A stretch of 64,000 nt of DNA. Origin: CAIXZV01 sp037446495 (GTDB taxonomy: Bacteria; Chloroflexota; Limnocylindria; Limnocylindrales; CSP1-4). The stretch spans positions 1 to 64,000 of the forward strand of contig JBBIIL010000003.1 in NCBI GenBank assembly GCA_037446495.1. The letters run 5' to 3'. Positions 58,733 through 64,000 of this stretch are shown here, in pieces (within the stretch, counting starts at the first letter, position 1; every line of letters starts with the position of its first letter). Made by a program: the position numbers and the translations under genes. The notes below the pieces were generated by a model, which was not told the DNA's origin, did not search any database, and saw only the letters and a list, made by a program, of their open reading frames with translations.

Positions 58733-59839
58733 ATGGAATTCCGCAAGTTTGCGGTGATGGCAGGCATGGTCGCGCTGGTCGCGAGCGCCTGCTCGAGTAG
58801 CACCGCGACGACGGCGCCAAGCGTTGCGGCCAGCGTGCCGGCGTCGGCCGCAGCCACCGGCTGCGTCGTCGGCGTCTCGTGGAACAACTACCAGGAGGAG
58901 CGCTGGGCCAAGTGGGACGAGCCCGCCATCAAGGCCGCCCTGACGGCTGGCGGCGCCTCGTACATCTCGAACGACGCCAAGTCGTCCGCTGACACGCAGG
59001 CGACCAACGTCGACAACCTGATCTCGCAGGGCGCCAAGGTCCTGATCATCCTGGCCCAGGACGGCAAGGCCATCGAGTCGTCCGTTGCCAAGGCCAAGGC
59101 CGCCAACATCCCGGTCATCGCGTACGACCGCCTGATTGACGATCCGTACGTCCTGTACCAGACGTTCGACAACGTCCTGGTCGGCAAGCTCCAGGCGCAG
59201 GCCGTCCTCAAGGTGGTCTCGGCTGGCAACTTCGCGATCATCAAGGGCAACAAGGCCGACGCCAACGCCGACTTCCTGCGGCAGGGCATGGTCCAGGCCG
59301 GCATCCCCGACGTCGGCGCGAAGGACCCCAACGGCAAGATCAACATCGTCGGTGAGACCTACACCGACAACTGGGACGGGTCCAAGGCCCAGACCGAGAT
59401 GCAGCAGATCCTGACCGCCAACAACAACAAGATTGACGCCGTTCTCTCCGAGAACGACGGCATGGCCACCGGCGTCGTCGCGGCGCTGACCGCTGCCGGC
59501 CTCGCGGGCAAGGTCCCGGTTTCCGGCCAGGACGGCGACAAGGCCGCCCTCAACCGCATCGCGCTCGGGACCCAGACCGTCAGCGTCTGGAAGGACTCCC
59601 GGCTTCTGGGCAAGGCAGCCGGCGAGGCCGCCGTGCAGCTGTGCGCCAACCCGGACATCACCAAGGTGACCGGCACAGGCACCTTCAAGAGCCCGGGCGG
59701 CAACAGCCTCACCTCGACGCTGCTCCAGCCCAACCCGATCACCAAGAGCAACCTCAACGTCGTTCTGGACGCCAACTGGATCGACAAGGCGACGCTCTGC
59801 CAGGGCGTTCCTGCCGGGACCGTCTCCGTCTGCGGCTGA
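58733..59839 (+). CDS. xylF: D-xylose ABC transporter substrate-binding lipoprotein
   Basis: The 368-residue product has a lipoprotein signal (FAVMAGMVALVASACSS) and a periplasmic-binding-protein fold of the sugar-binding PBP1 group. Typical xylose-binder segments are VGVSWNNYQEERWAKWDEP, AQDGKAIESSVAKAKAANIP, VIAYDRLIDDPYVLYQTFDN, IIKGNKADANADFLRQGM and VLSENDGMATGVVAAL. A strong GGAGGAGGAG lies 8 bases before the ATG at 58733. The gene is followed by the permease and ATPase genes, with a large hairpin between that may raise xylF mRNA over the rest. Confidence 0.93.
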   Translation: MEFRKFAVMAGMVALVASACSSSTATTAPSVAASVPASAAATGCVVGVSWNNYQEERWAKWDEPAIKAALTAGGASYISNDAKSSADTQATNVDNLISQGAKVLIILAQDGKAIESSVAKAKAANIPVIAYDRLIDDPYVLYQTFDNVLVGKLQAQAVLKVVSAGNFAIIKGNKADANADFLRQGMVQAGIPDVGAKDPNGKINIVGETYTDNWDGSKAQTEMQQILTANNNKIDAVLSENDGMATGVVAALTAAGLAGKVPVSGQDGDKAALNRIALGTQTVSVWKDSRLLGKAAGEAAVQLCANPDITKVTGTGTFKSPGGNSLTSTLLQPNPITKSNLNVVLDANWIDKATLCQGVPAGTVSVCG

Positions 59840-59862
59840 GCCGCGGCACCTCGCAGAACCTG

Positions 59863-59895
59863 CACCCCGGCCGCAGCCTCGCTGCGGCCGGGGTG
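59863..59895 (+). terminator. Strong hairpin between xylF and xylH
   Basis: CACCCCGGCCGCAG (59863-59876) pairs perfectly with CTGCGGCCGGGGTG (59882-59895) across a 5-base loop, a 14-bp stem. There is no T-run. Such stems after binding-protein genes usually protect the upstream message or cause partial termination. Confidence 0.7.
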
Positions 59896-59930
59896 CCCTA
59901 TGGCTGATCGTGGCCAACGAGGGTCCGAGC

Positions 59931-61276
59931 ATGAGCAACGCTGCCAGCACCGTCCCTGGCCCCAGCACGGAGGTGCGCCCGAGCTCGGCGCGCGGCTTCT
60001 TCCATGCCCTGGGCCTGGACACGCGCATCCTGGGCATGGTGGCCGCACTCGCGATCATCTGGGTTGGGTTCCAGCTCATGTCGGGTCTGACCGGGCCGAC
60101 CCACGATCCCCTGAACGGCACGTTCCTGACCGCCCAGAACCTCTATAACCTCTCCCAGCAGACGGTCACCGTCGCGATCATGGCCACGGGCATGGTCCTG
60201 ATCATCGTGTCCCGCAACATCGACCTCTCGATCGGCTCCATCCTTGGGCTCACCGGGTACGTCATGGCGATGATCCAGGCCGTGTGGATCCCCAAGACGC
60301 TGGGCCTCGGCTTCGACCAGCCGTACACCTGGCTGGTGGCCCTGGTGATCGGCGTCGCACTCGGCGCCCTGATCGGGGCGGTGCAGGGGTTCCTGGTCTC
60401 ATACGGCGGCATCCCCGCCTTCATCGTCACCCTGGGCGGCCTGCTCGTGTGGCGAGGCATCGTGTTCGAGATCAACCAGGGCCAGACGATCTCGCCACTG
60501 GACAAGAACTTCCTCCTGCTCGGCGGCGGGCCGACGGCGTCGATGGGTGAGCTGGGCAGCTGGGTGTTCGGGATCCTCGCCTGTATCGGGATCGTGTATT
60601 CAATGGTCGCCACGAGGCGCAGGCAGCGCGAGTACGGGTTCAACGTCCGCCCGATGTGGGCGACCGCGCTCCTGATCGTCGCGGGGTGCGCCGTGGTGCT
60701 CGGCTTCGTCGCGATCATGGTGGCCTACCCGTGGCCGCCCGGCCTCGCCACCGAGTACGCGAAGCAGAACGGCATCATCGAGCCTCCGGGCGGCCTTCAG
60801 ATCGCAACCGGGATTGCGTACCCCGTGGTGATCCTGATCGGCGTGACGCTCGCCATGACGTACCTCACGACCCGGCGCCGCTTCGGCCGCTATGTGTTCG
60901 CGATCGGTGGCAACCCCGAAGCAGCCGAGCTCGGCGGCATCAACGTCCGACGGACCCTGATGATGACGTTCGTGCTGATCGGGGGCCTCGCTGGTCTGGC
61001 CGGCGCGGTCCAGGCGGCGCGCCTCCAGGCCGCTGTCACCAGCCTCGGCACACAGGCCGAGCTCGACGTGATCGCGGCGGCCGTGATCGGCGGAACCTCG
61101 TTCTCGGGCGGCATCGGGACGATCCCGGGTGCCGTCCTCGGAGCGCTGGTCATGCAGTCGTTGCGATCGGGCATGCTGCTCCTGCGCGTCGACTCCCCGA
61201 TTCAGGACATCGTGGTCGGCATCGTGCTCGTTGCGGCGATCGGCTTCGACAGTTACGTGCGGCGGCGGAGCGGCCG

Positions 61277-61280
<4 letters not shown>
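59931..61280 (+). CDS. xylH: Xylose ABC transporter permease
   Basis: The product (449 aa from ATG 59931) is a BPD_transp_2 family membrane protein with about ten or more membrane segments. Signatures are VTVAIMATGMVLIIVSRNID followed by LSIGSILGLTGYVMA, GAVQGFLVSYGGIPAFIVTL, GGNPEAAELGGINVRRTL and AAAVIGGTSFSGGIGTIPGA. GAGGG lies 7 bases before the ATG; a GTG at 59910 is an alternative start. An extra hydrophilic and two-helix region around residues 230-290 is typical of XylH compared with RbsC. It overlaps the ATPase gene by four bases (ATGA). Confidence 0.92.
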
Positions 61281-62110
<830 letters not shown>

Positions 62111-62133
62111 CTGTTCGAGAACACGGCAGAACC

Positions 62134-62168
62134 GTCAGGGCAGAGCGGCGGGCCGCCCCCCCCCTGAC
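62134..62168. terminator. Hairpin between convergent xylG and xylB
   Basis: GTCAGGG (62134-62140) pairs with CCCTGAC (62162-62168), enclosing a smaller GC-rich hairpin. It lies between the converging genes and could end transcripts from both sides. Confidence 0.5.
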
Positions 62169-62210
62169 AGCGGTTGTGGCCCGCCAGTCCGACGCTCTCC
62201 AGCGATCGGG

Positions 62211-63695
62211 CTACAGCGAGTGGAACGTGGGCGCGAGCGCGGGATACAGCGCCCGGTACCGCTCATGCGCCTCGGCGTACACAGCCGCGTCCGGGCCGGG
62301 CTCGGCGGCAGGCGTCGCGTGCACCAGGGCGTCCGCAGCGGCCTCGACCGTCGGGAACCAGCCCGCGCCCACCGCGGCGAGCACCGCCGCGCCGTACGCC
62401 GCCCCCTCGGTGGTCGTGGGGGTGGCGATCGCCGCGCCCAGCACATCGGCGAGGATCTGGCGCCAGACCGGGCTCGCGGTCCCGCCGCCCGATCCGAGGA
62501 TCTGCGACGGGCGCGGCATCCCGGCCGCCACCATGAGGTCCAGCCCGTCGCGCAGGCCGAACGCGACGCCCTCCATCACCGAGCGGGTGAGGTGCCGCCG
62601 GTCGTGCGCGAGCGTGAGGCCCACGAACGCGCCGCGGGCGAGCGGGTCCGGGTACGGGCTGCGCTCGCCCGAGAGGTAGGGCAGGAACAGCAGCCCTGCG
62701 CTCCCGGCGGGGACCTCGCCCGCAGCCGCCGCCAGGTCGCCGAACGGTTCGCCCGGCGCCAGCGCGTCCCGGAACCAGCGCAGGCTGCCCGCCGCCGAGA
62801 GCATGACGCTCATCAGGTGCCAGCGCCCCGGGACGGCGTGACAGAACGCGTGGACCCGGCCGGCGGGCTCGTACAGCGGCGCTCCCGTCGTGGCGAAGAC
62901 GACCCCCGACGTGCCGACGGACAGCGCCACGCGCCCGGGCACCACCGCCCCGACCCCCACGGCGTTCGCGGCCTGGTCGCCGCCGCCGGCCACCACCGGT
63001 GTGCCCGCGCGCAGGCCCGTGGCGGCGGCCGCCGCGGGCGCGATGACCCCGGTCACCTCCGGCCCCTCGAACGTCGGCGGCATCCAGGCCGGGTCGATCC
63101 CCAGCACATCGAGGACCTCGGGCGACCAGTCGCGCGCGGCGAGGTTGAACAGCAGCGTCCCGGCGCCGTCCGCCTTGTCCATGGCGTGGACGGCGGTGAG
63201 CTTGAGCCGGACGTAGTCCTTGGGCAGGAGCACGTGCGCGGCGCGGGCCCAGGCGTCGGGCTCGTGCGCCCGCACCCACGCGAGCTTGGGCGCCGTGAAG
63301 CCGGTCAGCGCGTCGTTGCCGGTGACCTCGACGAGGTGCGCCGGACCCAGCGCCGCGCGGATGGCGTCGCACTCGGCGGCCGTCCGCTGGTCGTTCCACA
63401 GGATGGCGGGGCGGATGACCTCGTCGGCCGCGTCGAGCAGGACCAGGCCGTGCATCTGCCCGGTGAGGCCCACAGCCACAACGTCGTCGCCGGTCAGTCC
63501 AGCGCTCGCCAGCGCGCGCGGGATGGCGTCCTGCGCGGCCGTCCACCACAGCCCCGGGTCCTGCTCGGACCACAGCGGGTGCGGCGCCTCGAACCCGTAC
63601 TCGGACGAGGCGATCCCGACGACCCGGCCGTCCTCGTCCACGAGGATCGCCTTGGTCGCGGTGGTGGAGACGTCGATCCCGAGGACGACGCCCAT
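62211..63695 (-). CDS. xylB: Xylulokinase
   Basis: Xylulokinase phosphorylates D-xylulose to enter the pentose phosphate pathway. The 494-residue FGGY-family product begins VLGIDVSTTATKAILVDEDG with the phosphate-binding loop. It contains AVGLTGQMHGLVLLD, ILWNDQRTAAECDAIR, LLPKDYVRLKLTAVHAMDKA, GGGDQAANAVGVGAVVPGRV, LPYLSGERSPYPDPLARGAF and the FGGY C-terminal LGSGGGTASPVWRQILADVL. Every expected motif is present. The ATG at 63695 follows the xylA stop by 4 bases, an xylA-xylB operon on the minus strand, convergent with the transporter genes. Confidence 0.95.
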   Translation of the reverse strand: MGVVLGIDVSTTATKAILVDEDGRVVGIASSEYGFEAPHPLWSEQDPGLWWTAAQDAIPRALASAGLTGDDVVAVGLTGQMHGLVLLDAADEVIRPAILWNDQRTAAECDAIRAALGPAHLVEVTGNDALTGFTAPKLAWVRAHEPDAWARAAHVLLPKDYVRLKLTAVHAMDKADGAGTLLFNLAARDWSPEVLDVLGIDPAWMPPTFEGPEVTGVIAPAAAAATGLRAGTPVVAGGGDQAANAVGVGAVVPGRVALSVGTSGVVFATTGAPLYEPAGRVHAFCHAVPGRWHLMSVMLSAAGSLRWFRDALAPGEPFGDLAAAAGEVPAGSAGLLFLPYLSGERSPYPDPLARGAFVGLTLAHDRRHLTRSVMEGVAFGLRDGLDLMVAAGMPRPSQILGSGGGTASPVWRQILADVLGAAIATPTTTEGAAYGAAVLAAVGAGWFPTVEAAADALVHATPAAEPGPDAAVYAEAHERYRALYPALAPTFHSL

Positions 63696-63699
63696 CCCG

Positions 63700-64000
63700 T
63701 CAGCCCCTCCGCCCGGCGGCCCAGACGCTGCGGTTCACCATGTTCTCGAGGCGCTCCTGGCCGCCCGAGTGGCGGACCGGGTTGACCTCGCCTGCGGCGA
63801 CCCTCGCCTCGAGGTCGGCCAGCGTCGCCTCCCCGCCCAGGATCGACTGCCCGAGCTCGCCGTCCCAGCCCGCGTACCGGGCCTCGACGTTGGCCGCGAG
63901 CTCGCCGCGCTCCACGAGGTCCGCCGCCGCGAGCAGCGCTCGCGCGATGGTGTCGAGCCCGCCGATGTGGGCGTGGAACAGGTCGGTCCGGTCGCTGCTC
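63700..64000 (-). CDS. xylA: Xylose isomerase, C-terminal part (gene runs out of window)
   Basis: The last 99 codons of xylose isomerase are present. They read DLFHAHIGGLDTIARALLAA, then ANVEARYAGWDGELGQSILG and EVNPVRHSGGQERLENMVNR before the stop. The HAHIGGLD segment and the S/G-x-QE-x-LEN end are characteristic of the family. The enzyme converts D-xylose to D-xylulose, the substrate of the next gene. The catalytic histidine and metal-binding residues lie upstream, beyond position 64000. Confidence 0.93.
   Translation of the reverse strand, partial: SSDRTDLFHAHIGGLDTIARALLAAADLVERGELAANVEARYAGWDGELGQSILGGEATLADLEARVAAGEVNPVRHSGGQERLENMVNRSVWAAGRRG

Overview
The window is about 64 kb of very GC-rich bacterial chromosome (third codon positions almost always G or C), densely packed with genes on both strands. 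It shows no rRNA, tRNA, CRISPR array, transposase or phage gene. Housekeeping content (recA-recX-rny-ymdB, miaB-miaA-hflX, ftsK-rodZ, rnj, rpsO-pnp), the F420/luciferase-type remnant and the style of gene starts suggest a free-living member of the Terrabacteria. My best guess is a Chloroflexota lineage such as the Limnocylindria; this is inference from gene content, not proof. Many genes begin 6-8 bases after a -10-like xANNNT box, so leaderless mRNAs appear common.

Layout. 1-10.6 kb: recA region, RNase Y, YmdB phosphodiesterase, a PHP-domain phosphoesterase, the tRNA modification pair MiaB/MiaA, GTPase HflX and an unrecognised protein. 10.6-13.4 kb: degraded accessory spots (a beheaded VapB antitoxin with an intact VapC toxin, and a frameshifted and truncated luciferase-like monooxygenase), then a trans-sulfuration-type PLP enzyme and an unusual acyl-carrier-like protein. 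13.5-17.5 kb: a small membrane protein, ornithine aminotransferase and a VanW-domain protein. 17.6-22.6 kb (minus strand): htrA-moxR-DUF58-VWA-VWA operon. 22.7-26.8 kb: a repeat-containing lipoprotein and the AmmeMemoRadiSam trio. 26.9-32.7 kb: a GH18-like lipoprotein and an ECF-type vitamin or metal transporter (S, fused double ATPase, T). 32.7-36.7 kb: a methyltransferase, two MFS transporters and DUF952. 36.7-49.2 kb (minus strand): ThDP enzyme, YajQ, Mur ligase, CinA, RodZ, FtsK, RNase J, uracil-DNA glycosylase and Asd, tightly overlapping. 49.3-56 kb: LysR, an inserted FAD oxidase/Crp pair, pnp and rpsO. 56.2-64 kb: a complete D-xylose uptake and catabolism locus (dehydrogenase-like oxidoreductase, ROK regulator, ABC transporter, xylulokinase, partial xylose isomerase).

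The most striking object is the pnp gene at 52998-55577. Its polynucleotide phosphorylase carries a complete DEDDh (DnaQ/RNase T type) 3'-5' exonuclease domain between its two RNase PH domains, with all catalytic acidic residues and the His retained. One polypeptide would combine phosphorolytic and hydrolytic 3'-5' activities. Next to it, a diverged copy of the last codons and terminator of pnp lies beyond an oxidase/Crp gene pair, as if that pair had been inserted at the 3' end of pnp. Other notable items are an ECF double ATPase with one wholly degenerate ATP site, a lipoprotein with six C-x3-C-x5-W repeats, and a consistent leaderless promoter signature.
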